Shown: in pieces, positions 1 to 13,388 of the stretch
Layout of the letters: each line of letters opens with the position of its first letter
Numbering within the stretch: the first letter of the stretch is position 1
Assembly (NCBI GenBank): GCA_014773175.1
Contig: VXCM01000145.1
Span: 25,589 to 89,588, forward strand
DNA: 64,000 bases
Direction of reading: 5' to 3'
Source: Lucifuga dentata
Taxonomy: Eukaryota > Chordata > Actinopteri > Ophidiiformes > Bythitidae
Notes under the pieces: generated by a model
Databases searched by the model: none
Seen by the model: the letters and a program-made list of their open reading frames with translations, nothing else
What the model was told of the DNA's origin: nothing
Position numbers and translations under genes: made by a program

Positions 1-712
1 ATGCGCAGATGTAACTAAAATGTGAGCCGCATGCTACAATAACAACAGTAACTGCGACATAAGGCGGACGGCAGTTTGTCACGTATTTTGGTGCACGTCA
101 TTTCATAACACTAGGTCTTCAATGTGCTGAAAATAATATTCAAACCAGCGGAACTGAGAAGTGTAATTTTACTGGTTGACTATGAGCTCCAGAGTCTGGA
201 GCTCAGGAGCTGCTGGGCTCAGCCTCTGCGCAGCGTCAGTGTCAGTGTGTGGGTATGAGGGCGGAGCTTTATGGTGGGACCGCGATGTTCACATATTCAC
301 AGAGAAACAGTTCACTTAAAACTTTCTGATCTCTCCATATATATTTATCCAACAAATATAAAACTTCTTCATCTCTTCACTGACCCCCGTTGCTGTTGTT
401 GCTCTCTTCCTTATTTATTTCTACCAGGCTATGCGGCGCCGGCACTGAATGAGGACGAGATGCATGTGCGCATGTGCAGATCAGTGAGACGTTAAAAAAA
501 CCACATGAGATCCAATCTGAGCAGTCAGATACAGGTCGCATTGCCAGATATCGGATATGGATCGGATCTAGGACCACATATGCAAGATCTGATATGAAAA
601 AATCAGATCCGGGTCGTTCACACAGCTCTGAAAAAATCAGATCTGACTCACATGGAGGCAAAAAGGTCGGATCTGGACCACTTCAGCATGTAACGTGAAT
701 GTAGCCTTACAC
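1..712. mobile_element. Fragment of an inverted-repeat DNA transposon with GATCGGATCT-type subterminal motifs
   Basis: The right part (540-712) is packed with short copies of ATCGGAT/ATCAGATC in both orientations and contains CCACATATGCAAG. The same 13-mer, the same motif type and a CACATGCGCA...GAGACG segment occur in the complete element at 30166-30894. The right end reads about GTAACGTGAATGTAGCC. The left end is outside the window or too diverged to place. No transposase coding is visible, so it would be a non-autonomous copy. The superfamily is uncertain (hAT-like is possible). Confidence 0.5.
183..205. repeat. Perfect short palindrome
   Basis: Two 11-bp arms (183-193 and 195-205, TGAGCTCCAGA and its complement) around a single central G. 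It sits in a locally G+C-rich stretch inside the element fragment. Confidence 0.8.
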
Positions 713-1250
713 TGCACAATTGAATCAACCATCCTTCATAGCTAAAGCCCCCGATCTCTGTGCTTACACTGCACGTCACGGGCAATATGCCTGAGTGGGC
801 TTTACACTGTACGTTTAAACAGAACTTTCGCTTGGCTTTGCCGCTGACAATTCCAATAAAGTTTCAAAAAACATGGCTGTGCCTCTAATTCACAGTTTAG
901 AGGGTGGTAATGCATCCTCAAACTAGATGTTAACCCATGAAGAAGAGGAAACAGAAGGATCAAAAAAAAGAAACCAAAGAAGAAAGTGCTTTGTTGACAA
1001 CAAAAAGAAAGGCACAGTTACATTGCACCGTTCTGCTTTGTTGCCACAGCTCTATTGATCTGCTCAGTTTTTTTCTGTCCACATGCTCTCCTGTTCTCTG
1101 TTCTCCAAGTAAAACTCATGTCGAGATTCTGCTTACACAGCACGTCTAACGACTGCAGATCGGTTGGAAATTTAGTCCAACTCTAAAATGAGTCTGATCT
1201 GACCAAATCGAGGTCAAATTGGCCCAAAAAACATATAGTGTCTGCTAGGC
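700..1250. repeat. Region with repeated CTTACACTGCACG-type motifs
   Basis: Variants of CTTACACTGCACG occur at about 707, 761, 802 and 1130. Such spaced copies are often subterminal repeats of a non-autonomous DNA transposon. A possible right end, GTCTGCTAGGCTTA, lies near 1240-1252. Boundaries and family are not resolved. Confidence 0.35.
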
Positions 1251-4200
1251 TTAAGAAACACAGTTAACAAGTGGTTTGAGAAGAAATTTGAGCATTAGAA
1301 AGCCAAAGACCAAGACATTTTTCTCAGGAACTGGAAACCAAAACAGAGATAACAGAAGTGGGAATATTGTTAGATTCATTAGTGCATACTTTTTCAAAGT
1401 GGGGACCATGGGGGGCGAGGGGGTGCTAGGGGGGGCCACTGCAATATAGGAGTGAGGGAAGGAGGGACAAATTTGTAAAAACAAATAAAATTATAATCTT
1501 AAAATATTTTTAAAATATTTTTTTATGACAAGAATACAAAAATAAGCAATGTTCTATTTTTTCTTTTCAGTTTCGACCATATTTATTTAACCAGTGGATT
1601 TTTCATCAGTCCATCATCTGACATGTCATTACCGTTTTAGGATGCCGCTGAGTTACCGTACGTTACACTAGCTAGCAAGCTAATAGGAGCAGCTCTCATA
1701 GCGACGTACAGCTTGCTTATTAGCTACCTTGCAATCTTTGAATGATGGAGAAGTTTCTGAAAATGAGTACACCTTATGAAGATACAACAGATGACAACAG
1801 CCTAGTAGCAAAAAAAAAAAAAAAAAAAAACACAGACCAGAGTGAAACACCACAAGTATGAGTCTGCCTATATCAAGTATGGTTTTACCGTAGCAAAGAA
1901 GAAAGACGGATGTTCTCTGTCTTGAGACATGGTGAATGCAACAATTTAGGGTTTCTTGACATGATAAAGTTCGGGAACCCCTGCATTAGTGGAAACAATA
2001 ATGAGTGGGTTAATAATGTTACTGTGAATCACCTGGATATACGAGCTGTCAAATGTGTCTTAATATGTTAGCTAAAACATCTCAGTAAGCTAACAGCACA
2101 CCTGTTTGTCACTTTGCTTTCTCTAGAGATTTTTCTGTCCCCTAGTGTGTCAAAAATCAGTTGTAGCTTTAAGGAAAAAGTCCTGCTTTCAAATTTTTAC
2201 TTAAGCTACCTATGCTCATGTACTTAGTTACTTTCCAGCTTTCTATGCTGTCAATGTTTGTATTCAAAGCATGCTAGTATGATGTGTTTAATATGTTTAA
2301 GGGATTGGTACCTTGGCCAATGATCCCAACCAGCCAGGTGTCATGTTTTTTGTTGGCTCGGCATACACAATAAGGAGTACACTCAGTAAATAGCCTGTCA
2401 GTGTCAGTGACCGTTCCTGCCTGAAGGTGACATGTTTGCGTTTAGCTGCACTTATTATATGTACCTGTCAAAGCGGTTTCATCTGGCGAGTAAACAAATC
2501 GAGAGAATGTTTTTAGCAAAGCTGGGGAAAAAAAAAAAAAATCTCATCACAAAAGTGCAGCACTTGGCTCCAGTGCAATTACTTTCTGTAAATGAAGCTC
2601 TGTCTGTCCTGAGAGTCGGTACCCCTCTGTGCACATGCACTGTGTCAACAAAGCAGCAAGGGCCTCTGTTTGGAAGGTGTGAGGCTGTTTACCTTTGTTG
2701 CTGTGTGGATTGATGAGGTGGCTGAGGCAGAGGCTGGGGCATGATGTGAATAGCTGGAGCATTGCTGTGGAAAGAGGTGTTCCCCCTCAGAAGCAGCTAA
2801 CTGAGTTTGACAAAGCTGTTTCTGCTGAGAAGCTGTAGGGACGCTCCCTGGCCGTGCTCCAGGAGCCTCGAATCGGAGTGTGGATGCGCGATTGAGGCAG
2901 TGATGAAAGGTAAAGCAGAGAGAGGAGGGAGGCAGCTTCCAGTAACACGGTTAAAGAAGTGTAGAGTCAATTTATGTGTCATTTTTGTTGTGTGTAGAAA
3001 GGAGACAAAAAGTGATACAGCCAAACAAAGTTGTTAATAATACTGGAGATAATATCCCTGTGCCTGTGATTTTTTTTTTTTTTTTATTTTTGCTTTCAGC
3101 CATAGTTATGATTTTCAAGCTGTGCAGACTTGAAATTGTGTGAGTGTGTCACTACACTAGAAAATATTGATGGCTTGTACTTTGGAATGCGCAAAAAGCA
3201 AAGAAATGAAGAAATAAGAGATAGAAGAAAATAATTTGAAAAAATTCCTCCCATTTTCTTCTCAAGTATAGTTTTGGAGAGACCTGATAACCTGAGATTA
3301 TGAAAGGTTTGTTCATAACTGGGTGATGTTATTAGTCTACTTTTGACTGTGATAGATGCTCTATGAATCTGTCTTTCTCTTGTTATATTGTTGATCAGTT
3401 ATCCTTTTGGTGCATTGAGAGAGACTATTTGGTGGTTATATGCCACAGCAGACTTTTTAGGGGACAAACCAGCATGTGATTTTTACACAGCTACAACTGC
3501 CAAGGAAAGTGGATTAACCGTCTGCTGTGATTTTGGATTCATTTTACTGTGCAGCCTTTCATTTTATGGTCCATGTGCACTCTCTGTCTCAGTATGCCTT
3601 GCCATTTGTGACGATTTCTCTACTAGTTTCTCTTTTTAACCTTTTAAACTCTAACAAAGTGCAGTATGGCCTTTTTTTCCCCCCTTATTAACAGCACTCC
3701 ATTGTAAATGAAATAAGAGATGAGAGAAAGGTTTCAATGTTGGTTTCACACTAGGTTTGCAAGCCAACTGGATTTGTCGTTGTATAAACCAATTGGATTT
3801 GCGAGCTCACATTTCATTTCACAACAAAATCCAATCTGGACAAACTGGTTATGGAGGCAAATGTGAGGACAAATTTGGAGGCACAAGTTCAAAGAGATAC
3901 TAAAGGTTTGCAAATGTTTTTCCGTCCATTTGCCTTTATATGACATTGCTTGCAAAACTGAAAAGGATCTGCAAGGATTGGATGGTCAAATTGTTTTCTA
4001 AAACAATTCACACAGAGTGATTCAATGACTGATTTGTGGAATGAAAACTAAAAACAATAATGATATAGTATTGTTGCATTTTAATGTGAAACCTAAGCAT
4101 CAATAAAGCTAGTTTTTTTTTTTTTTTTTTTTTTCTCGTGAGGTTATTACAAGAAACATATTTGGGATAGATTTCTTCTGAATTAATTACATTTTCATTT

Positions 4201-6560
4201 GATTTTCAAATTTTATCTCCTACTTATTTTCTTTTGCATCCAAAGAGATTTGAACAGACTAATTATCATGTACATTTTTTTTTTTTTTTTTTTTTTTTTT
4301 TGGTCAGTCTAAACAAATAAGTGAATTTATTAAGTGGACTGGACAGTTAATATGGAAAAAGAGGCTGTGAGTGACTGATGTTGCTGATAAAACCCTTGAA
4401 TTATAGTTGACATTTTTGACCTTGGGGTAATATTTTTTTTCTGGCTACTGACATTTAAATGATGTTGAACATACAAAGGATTTCCCCCTCTTTTTTCTTT
4501 GTTTATAGCTCCCTTTTTAACAAAAACTGAAAGGAATAAAAAATTAACATTTCTAGAACATCCATAATAACCTGTCCTGTTGTTGATTAGACTTATTTGA
4601 TGAACATTATCAGCTGTTACCTCTTTAAATAATGAACATCAGTAACTGTATAGTGGCATAAAAGGAAATATTCTAAATTTTATAGGTAATACAATAAATT
4701 ACTGAAATTAATAAAGCATATCATGGCTTCATTCAAGTGTGTGACCTTTAGACAAAAATGAAAGAAAAAAAACAAGGCAGACATTTTATATCTAGCATGC
4801 ATAGGAGAAAAACACACAAGAAAGTGATTTCTGCGCACAACATTTTCTAATCTGTCCTGATTTAAGGAAATATAAATAAGTAAGCAGAAGGTCAACAATC
4901 ATGTGCAGTTTAAATCTCATCTTAGAATTAACAAAGCCAACAAAGCTTTTACTGTACCCAGGATTATGGCTATTCATCAACTTTATGTGATTTTGGCACA
5001 TAACAAAAAGCAAATAAATAAAAGTACTGTTTTCATACAATGCATACTACACTATTTGACTTTGTTTTGCATCTTCTAAAACTGAAATTATTTAACAAGA
5101 AACCAATGGAGAGAGTTGTAGAGAGGTGCCATGTTCACATATTCATTGACTGCATGAATTGATCCTCAGAATGGAAGTGTTTTAATAGATCCTCAGGGAA
5201 AAATCTTGTTGTTTCCATGGTAATATGTGTGGGGATTGTTCACTTACAAAGAACAAGCTCAAGTAGAAACTTTTTAGAAATACGGTGAGTACAGACAATG
5301 GAAAATCTGGTGAAGAAGCCTCAGTCTTTCAAATTAGATATCTCATCATGGTTGCTGGAAAATAAAAATTACCCAAAAAACTAAAAAATAAAATAAAATC
5401 ATCAAAAGCAATTCATAGTGATTGTTGGAATGAGGTGGCACAAAGGGGCAGAACTCAAAAGGGTCACACACTATCATTACGGAAATGGATTTAGAAAGGC
5501 ACTTCAGTATGTTTGCTCTTTGTGTGTGGACTTGATGGGCTTGAAGACTAACCCCTTTATCTGGCAGCTCACAATCACAAAGAAGACAGATCAAAGCTTG
5601 TGCTTTGTCTCTCACTTTCTTCTGTTAAAATCAGGGAGATTGAAAAAAGGAAGAAAAGATAAAGGATGAGAAAAGAGGGCAGAGTTGGTGGGCGTATTTC
5701 TGTGCAATCAGTGTGTATCATTAGGGTGCTTTTCTGGTAAGTGTGTAGGGTTCTAGATCGATCAACCAAGAAGAACCACAGAAGAAAATCCTTTTGTCTC
5801 ACGTCCCCTCAGTAACACAAGCATCATGGACCCAACAGAAAATCAGTTCAGATTATCAAAAGTAAAAGCATTAAAAGTGTTACAGATTGTGTGATGCTTT
5901 GCTTTTAGCCCATATTATTGTGCACCTTTATATATTAAAGTACACCACTTCAATTAAATTCAGCTTAAAGTTGAATGTTTCTGGATATATGATATTAAAT
6001 ATAAAAAATGCAAGCTGCCTTTTCAGGGCTGTATAAACAATACTGGATCAGGAAGAACTTACATTTAATGAAGGATTTAGACCTCTGTAGGTGCTCGGCG
6101 TGTTCTGTTAATGATTAAACAGAAATCTGTCCTTTTGGCCTTTATTTGAAACACTTCCTATGAGACAAGGTTCTTAAATTAATTATGTTTGCTTAATGAA
6201 TAATTAAGCCTGGGGAAAGATAATTTAGTGTTGCTCAGTGAGGCAGACCATTTTGCATGTAAAGGAACCGGTGGTCTGCGTGCCTGGCTGATTTCACATG
6301 GGGAGTGTGAAATGAGAATTAGGAAACAATTTGCTGTTCCATCCTTCATCATGACTAAAATATCATTGCTGATTATGTCTTGACAAGTGTCAATACACAT
6401 GCCTTTTTATTAATCTGTCAGACACAGGGTGCTTATGAGTTTATTATTTGGGTTTTGAATTGGCTCTTAATGACTCAGTTTGAAAGAAAGCTGATAAATG
6501 CTATTGTCACAAAGTAACCGCTTAAATGCTTTAATAAATGGAGCGTCTAAATGAATAGAC
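1251..6560. other. Non-coding region, no gene recognised
   Basis: AT-rich DNA upstream of the recognised exons. It contains an A run (1810-1830) and T runs (about 3069-3085, 4113-4134, 4275-4301). A segment near 2185-2235 resembles the 'ACTTAAGTA' fish repeat type. The stretch 2600-2960 is richer in G+C and ends in a donor-like AAAG|GTAAAG at about 2909, so it might hold an untranslated exon, but no signal peptide can be read there. The stretch 6090-6480 is complex, TAATTA-rich sequence noted separately. Confidence 0.4.
6090..6480. promoter_or_regulatory. Candidate conserved non-coding or enhancer-like segment
   Basis: A compact block of non-repetitive sequence with many homeodomain-type cores (ATTA/TAAT, for example around 6107-6115, 6178-6208 and 6408-6412) mixed with complex sequence, free of microsatellites and open frames. 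This texture is common in vertebrate conserved non-coding elements near neuronal genes. It is an inference from appearance only. Confidence 0.2.
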
Positions 6561-6595
6561 ATAAACAGACATGAAACACCAAACATAACTCGAAC

Positions 6596-6715
6596 TCTAA
6601 CTTTAACCACAATTCTAATGGTAACTTTTAACTCAGTCCTAATCCTAATGTTATCCTAAACTCTTAACCCTAATCCTAATCGTAATCTAATCCTAATCCT
6701 AACCCTAACCCTAAT
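6596..6715. repeat. Degenerate interstitial telomere-like repeat (CCCTAA-type)
   Basis: About 120 bp of imperfect CCCTAA/TCCTAA/TTAACC units. The last part (about 6698-6714) has nearly perfect CCTAACCCTAACCCTAA, the vertebrate telomere repeat in C-rich orientation. Units become more diverged toward the left. A short CTAACCCTAACTC follows at about 6760. Confidence 0.75.
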
Positions 6716-9700
6716 CAAAATAAATAAATAAAAAATAAAAAATCAAAGTGCCCCAAAGCTAACCCTAACTCTATTTCAGATGTACCCAGCACATTCACTG
6801 TTCAGATTTCCAGCAGAATATAACAAAACTGTAAAGTAATTCATTCTTAAAAACAAGAATAGTGTGTTGCTTTGTATGTTATCTTACAATTGGAAGAGAT
6901 TTTTTTTTAGGATTCTGTGGCAAATCAAGCACAGACAAATGTGTTGGGATGACAGAACATTTATACCCTTTAGGAACAGGTTATTTTTTGATGGATTTGA
7001 ATGTGTTCCTGTGTTCTACTATTCACACCCATCTTGAATTCACTGTAACAAGACAAATACTACTGACAGTTTCAATTTTCCTGCCCCCAGTGATTCATTA
7101 AGCTCCATGACTCACTCACAGAGAGATGGAGACAGACAAACAGACATGCACTCTCTTGCACTCTCTTCCTCTTCATCTCTTTGTCCCTCCCTGGTTGTAA
7201 AGACTTGCCAAGAAATCACTGGCGAAACAGAGAAAGGGCAAATCCTCTTCAGCCAATTTAAATTCTCCTGAGCACATGGTGCTGACTATTCCAAACTAAT
7301 TAACAGACATGTCATGAATAAAAACACTTTGATTATGAAAAGAGGTTGCCCTCTGCCTCCTTTTAGGCTTGTCATTAGTGTGAGGACACGTGTGGTGAAT
7401 AGCTGGAGTGTTGGTACCAAGCAGCCTGAGACAGCTGCAGATGCCCTCTCATGATTAAATTTTTCGCTCCATGCTTTATTCAGAACTGACTGCATGGACT
7501 CAATGCCTGTTGTTGATTAGCCATAGCTGTACCAACAGGAGAGCCAGGGCCACCAGGACCAGCAGGGCAAGGCCTGCTCAAAGGGCAGGACCAAACACAT
7601 GTGGCCCTGCACCCTCACTGACACAACTCACTCCATAGCCCACTAACCTCATGATCTGTCAAGTCAGGATTGCACACATCTCTCATAGCTCCAAGAGAAC
7701 ATACATGTGCTTAGGTTTGCTTATGTGGTTGCTCTGAACTGTGACGATGTGGCAAATGCTCACTGCAGTCTTGTGAATTTAGGTCCGTTTCAGTGAATCG
7801 ATTTGTTTTTAATGGTCTGACATAACAAACTGAATCAATCTTTGAGGACACAAACCATATCCCTTATTTGTTAGGATACCGACTTAGCTAACAAACACTG
7901 CTAGTCTATACTTTTTCAATATTAAAAACCAAGCCACAACTTTTAGGAATAAATAAATAGAAAGATTAACATAAATTCTAAAAATTCTTACATTACATTT
8001 GCTTTAGTGAAGCTCACTTTTGAATCGTTGCAAATACACAGCAATTGTATGCCATTCACGTGCTGGTATATGTTAGTAACATTTTCCAAACATATCTTGG
8101 CAAGTGAATTAAAATGTCTGTTGGTTTTGCCAAGATTCAGACACATTCAAGTAACAGATCAGAGTGCTACAAGCTAGTGATCAACACTTCAGTCTTTCAG
8201 TTTTGGCGAGTTCCACTGATTCAAACTCATTCAAGTAACCGACTGCATTAGTTCCTGAGTCTCAGATGAACTGGTTAACAGGTTCAGGTTAACAGATTAA
8301 CACAATCCAGCCCTATAGAGTCAGCATGGGCATAGGCTAAGAAGATAGCAGTGGAAGTTCACACACTCTATATTAACAAAGGCCTCCTTACACAGATGGT
8401 AAAAGCTGCCCAACTGTAGGAAGCCAAATAAAATTATGTAATTTTCATTGTAGATGTTAGATATGCTAATTTGTCTGGGGTGGGGGTGCTGTGAAAGAAA
8501 GTAATACCTTCTTATTGCATCTCTTTCATTTCAACATAAAACCCAATGTAACCAAAAGTAAATAATTTCAGTTGCGGTTGGGAGTCATCTCACCTGACAC
8601 ACTGGAAAGAGACGGCTCTAAGAACTGGTTTGCTTGCCAAGTCTGTTTTAGCATTACTCCATAAGTTTCAGTTCCTTGTTTAAATGGCCTGCACACACTA
8701 TAGCCTACTATGTGCTCTGATATCTCTGTTTCTGTTGGACAATCCTGCAGATGCCAATAGGTGCTTTTCCCACAACACTGTGCTAAGTTCTTAAACTGGT
8801 GCATCCAAAAATAATCCTCCAAAAACCTGTTTTTTTCTTTTAAGTTATCTTTTGTTTGTAGCCTCCTACCACACACCAGTCTGTACTTATTTAACTTTCC
8901 CTATGCACTTTCCCTTTCCCTAAGGTGTCCAAGAATACTGCCGATTTAAAAATGGCAATGTGACTCACACTGATCTGGCTCTTATATTTATCATACATTT
9001 GCAATGTGATGTGCTGTGGCGGTTCTGAGTCCATCTTTTTGCTGCCATCTTAAGTAAATTAATTCAACAAAATGTATAAGCTAAATGAATAAGAAAAATC
9101 ACTTACAGGTCATTTATAAGCCATTAATAAATTAGAAACTAATAAACTAACAAATCATTTTTTTAAGAATTTGGAAATGATTTAATGATAAGATTATGTG
9201 CTGTAAGTCATTGTAAGTCCATTAGAGGTAATATAATGAATATTTTGAAGTAATTGGCTTTTGAATGTATTTTAAGTAATTTATTTAAAAACAATATGAC
9301 ATTAGCCTGTGAATGATTAGTAAAATGTGTAAAAATAGTAAAATAATTTTGTTTATTTTATTTAGTTCCTGTTGCTGAATTGTTGTATTTTTCTCAAAAA
9401 TGTTAAACTACAAAAACGAAATATAATAACGTTTTTTTTTTTCTGACCACTTTTCTATTTTTATTTATTGATTTTTTTTTCTTTTATGTACTCACCTCAC
9501 AATCTGAACTTTTTCAAAGACCAGGACACCAATGCAGGACACCAACAGGCCAAATTGTTTGTTGTTGCATTTTGTTTTTCAAATAGTCATGCATGTATGT
9601 GACTACATACTAGACGGGGCAGAGCAGAGAGGATTTTCTTGGATACCACAGGTGCTGTGTTTCCAGAGGAGTGGGTCTCACATCACACATGACTATGCAC

Positions 9701-12700
9701 AGTTATGATATCCTAACATGCACGACTGTTATGGCCAGCTGCTTTATTGATCATGTGCAACACCTCAAAGATATGGATGGTCTGAAAACAGTTAGAGATG
9801 GCTTTTCAGTTGCCTTATGCTACATTGCAAACAGGTTCTGATTCCATGTGGTCCCCAGCCTGGCTGACTTGTCCCAGTGGGAAGCCAGACCCCCTGCAGG
9901 AGCCATCTGTATCCTGGACAAGGCGATCCATCATTCTTACTACAGCGCTCAATTTAGGGTTCTTCTGCAGACAGCTTCAGGCAGCAGTGAGCAGCTTTAC
10001 ATGAACATGTCTGGTAATGAGAGCCACTGAAACCTGCCTACTGGCTCTCAAAGCCAACCTGAAAGGTTGAAGGGAATGAATGAGTGAATCCCAGAGGATG
10101 AACCTCTAGTGTTTCAACTTTTTGATATGTAACTGCAGGGAGAACGACACTAAAGTAAAAGAAGAAAACATGATTAGTACAGAAATGTATGTGCAGCTAA
10201 GTCTTCTAGGTCAGTGGTTTTCAAACATGAGACACGGGGGCGGGGCGNTTGGGGGTCATTGGGGGTTCCAGGGATCCAGAGGAATATTAATTTTATGCTT
10301 CCTTCATTTTCTAGAAGCTAGTACATGATGAATTACAGTTATATGTTTCTATGATCATTAATTTTAATTGCTTTTTTCTGGCACATTTGCTCAAGTACTG
10401 TATTTACTATTTCTTACTTCATTCCAAATCTCCAAAATTAGACTTCCAGTGATTTTATTCGGTGATAAACCACATATCTTAAATTTGAATATTCTTCTTT
10501 ACAATCTGAAACTTTACTTTTGATAGTAGAGTAAGTTTTACTGCTAATGCTTGTTACTTTTCAAGTATTTGTAGTATGGCTATTTTTACTTCAGTAGAGG
10601 GATTTGAGTACTGTTTCAAACCAAAGGTATCTGGGACAAAATTTTATTTATTTATCAAATGGACAACTGTCCTCTATGGTATGTGTACAGCATATAAAAT
10701 TTAAAGTGCCGTTACTGCTGTTGAGTAGTAGTTTTGATCATGCTGCAGCTCTCTTCAGCTAATAGTTGATGTTGCTTTTGTGTATAGATTTCACTGGAAG
10801 TTTGCACTTTATTTTACAGAGTGTGTTGATTCAGAACACACATTAATTTACATCCCTGGCTTGGGGAAGTCGTTGCAGGGAAGGAGGATTATATGCAGTC
10901 CATAAATTTGCACTCACTCATGCTTGAGGGCTGCCTGCTGCAACCACAGGAAAGTGTTTCTTATTAATTTCCACAACCCCAAGTTTCCAAGCAACCTCCA
11001 GTCAAAAGCTTCTGTAACCTTCAGCTACTACTGCCCCACTACTGGGAAACACGTCAAACAGCCAATCCTGGCTTTGATATGAAGCAGAAACAAGAGACAT
11101 CATAAAGAGCTCTCTTTCTGGGTTGAGCATTATTATCTATGTCATCCTAATTGCATTTGATGTAGCCCTGAGAATGTGTTTAGTTTAAAAGCTGTCAGAG
11201 CCACTGCATCCTTCTCTTGGTGAAAGCTTGTATCAGACACACTCTTGCATTTCCAGAGTTCAAAGTCTGTCAGTGATGTATTCATTTGTCCAGCAGGTTG
11301 AGCAAAGAGAATCCATTTTGTGTCAATTAATTCAATCAGCTTCAGCTGACTGTTGCATGCTGACCGTGCTCTTGGGGGCCATGGGAGGCTTTAGAAGGAG
11401 AAGATAGGAGAAGGAGCCTCTTGGCAGGGGTGGAATNTTGGGGGCCATGGGAGGCTTTAGAAGGAGAAGATAGGAGAAGGAGCCTCTTGGCAGGGGTGGA
11501 ATGTCATAGCTTTGGCCAGATGAGACTGTTAGACATACAGCTTGGCTGCTCAAAACATATGATGCAGTTTATCACGTTTAAGCTGGAGGAATGATGTCAG
11601 TATGTAAAGCCACATCTGAAGTTGTCCAAATCTCTTAACATTGCAAATCTTATACTTCATAGTTGTGTGCTGAGCTTTCATATTGTTTCTAATTAATCAT
11701 GGTGGTTGGTAACACATCTAAATCCTTCTCCAACAGGCTCCCAATACAACTTGATACTTGTCATGATGTCTTTTTAACCACACACAAGTAGTAAGCAGTA
11801 AACAATCTTTGAAGAAGGAGTTTATATAGAGGCTTAAGATATTACATAGCCTTAAATCCCAATGTGCAGTGTCAGCATCTTAAAATAGCCAGAATAGGAT
11901 GGATCACTGCACAAGAATGAAGAAAAAAAAACCAAACATATGTGTTTGGAAAAAAGGTTGAAATTACAGTATTTAGCCTAGCACACCTCTTTTAAGGAAA
12001 TAAGGCGAAATAAAATGAGAATGATTTGTTAAGACAGAACAAAGCTTCATTCAAACACTGCAGCCACCAATTTCTACCTATAAAACAGTTTACAATATAA
12101 TATTGTGAGAATCAGACAAACCTGGTCTTCTGAAATAATCTTAAAACATGCAGGTGTATTGTATCTGCTGACTTTGCTCAAAACCTTCAATTAATTTTGC
12201 TTGATCACTTTGGGATTGAGAGGAATGTGAGGCAAAGCTAAAAGAAAGTCTCTTGCCAAAATTCCCTGCATAATCATGAACATATCGGTAATAACATAAC
12301 AGCAATCATCATCATAATAACAGCAATCTGAACTATAGGCTGATAGAAAAAGGTCAGGATTCCTTCCAGACTCAATCACTATGAAAAAGTATCTCCCAGT
12401 GTATGAGTGTGTTTGGCTATATTTCAGTTCATTTATGAGAAAGGAATTGAGACGTATGCAAATGAAACAATGTGGCGTTTATTATTTCCATTGTAAAGCT
12501 GCAATTCACTGCTTTGTTTTTATTTGCATTATTGGCAGCAAGAGGTGTGATGTAGGCACTGCAGTATCTGGTGAATTTGTAGGGTAGAATGATCGACTGA
12601 AGAATGCTTTGAAAGCAGCTCTATTGAATTTCCATCACTGTTTCGTTCACAAGGTTTCTGAGTTGGTGTGTTTGATTCTATTCTTAGGCAGACAAGCCTC

Positions 12701-13130
12701 CTGAGGGGTGCTTGCTTTTATTTTGAGCACAAAAGGAATATATCTTGATTTGCCAGTAATGATCAACTCTCTTTCCATCTGTCAGAGCAGCAAGAAAAAG
12801 ACTCCTTGTAGACAAACATTGTTTAGGAGATTAAAAGAAACATTCCAAGACCGTAGATATTTGTAAAGCTTTATTTAAAGCATTAATCGCTTTGAAAGTT
12901 TGACTTTACCCCATATGCTGTCCTTTAAATGAAAATATCAAAAGTTGTGTCCTCAGTTCTATCAATTTTGCATAATTTTATGCCATCCTAGGAACGAGCT
13001 CAATGTATAACAGCTGGTTGGGAATAATCTATTTAATTCAAGGCATTCTCTTGGTAGTCATTGGACTTTTGAGATAAAAATCTAAGGCCAAAGTCATCAC
13101 ATGTTCTCTTGTTAATTAACATTTTCTTTT
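6716..13130. other. Non-coding region, no gene recognised
   Basis: Mostly unique-looking AT-rich sequence. The block 7260-7500 is complex and could be a conserved element. The segment 10480-10625 resembles the fish repeat with TACTTTTAC/AGTAxTT motifs. A G-rich patch with an N lies at 10235-10270. An assembly duplication is listed at 11372-11502. No exon with convincing splice sites was found. Confidence 0.4.
11372..11502. repeat. 65-bp perfect duplication around a single N (probable assembly artefact)
   Basis: Bases 11372-11436 and 11438-11502 are identical and are separated only by an N at 11437. The duplicated sequence is not low-complexity. This is expected when two contigs sharing an overlap are joined with a placeholder N instead of being merged. 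Confidence 0.9.
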
Positions 13131-13181
13131 CAAGATATTCCTTACCTGTTTTTCAGGATATTCCTTACCTGCTTGCACATT

Positions 13182-13197
13182 TTATATATACATATAC

Positions 13198-13263
<66 letters not shown>

Positions 13264-13284
13264 CGTATATATATATATATATAT
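13182..13284. repeat. Compound microsatellite (TA)n(GA)n(TA)n
   Basis: TA repeats (13182-13218) pass into about 20 GA units (13219-13258) and back to TA (13265-13284). Just upstream, a GATATTCCTTACCTG segment is present twice in tandem (about 13133-13172). Confidence 0.9.
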
Positions 13285-13363
13285 CAGTGCATCTTAAATA
13301 GATGTGTATGTGTCTATTCAGGGCAGATGTTTGCAGACACAAGACAGTGTCTTTTGTATACAT

Positions 13364-13388
13364 GCTTAAGGTTAGGGTTCAGGGTTCA
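13364..13388. repeat. Short telomere-like motif (TTAGGG-type)
   Basis: GGTTAGGGTTCAGGGTTCA: about three imperfect TTAGGG units, in the orientation opposite to the tract at 6596. Confidence 0.5.

Noticed and set aside
2807..3037. Open frame with MTKLFLLRSC start as the signal-peptide exon
   Set aside because: It begins with TTG, not ATG, the hydrophobic segment is too short, and the frame does not join the phase-1 acceptor at 39741 with a convincing signal peptide.
8568..8876. Minus-strand open frame of 102 codons
   Set aside because: No domain or repeat-element protein was recognised, and there is no supporting splice or promoter context.
13142..13363. Open frames through TA/GA and CT/CTAT microsatellites (also at 24691-24971)
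   Set aside because: The products are translated simple repeats (IYIYIY, SLSLSL, YLSIYLSI) without coding character.
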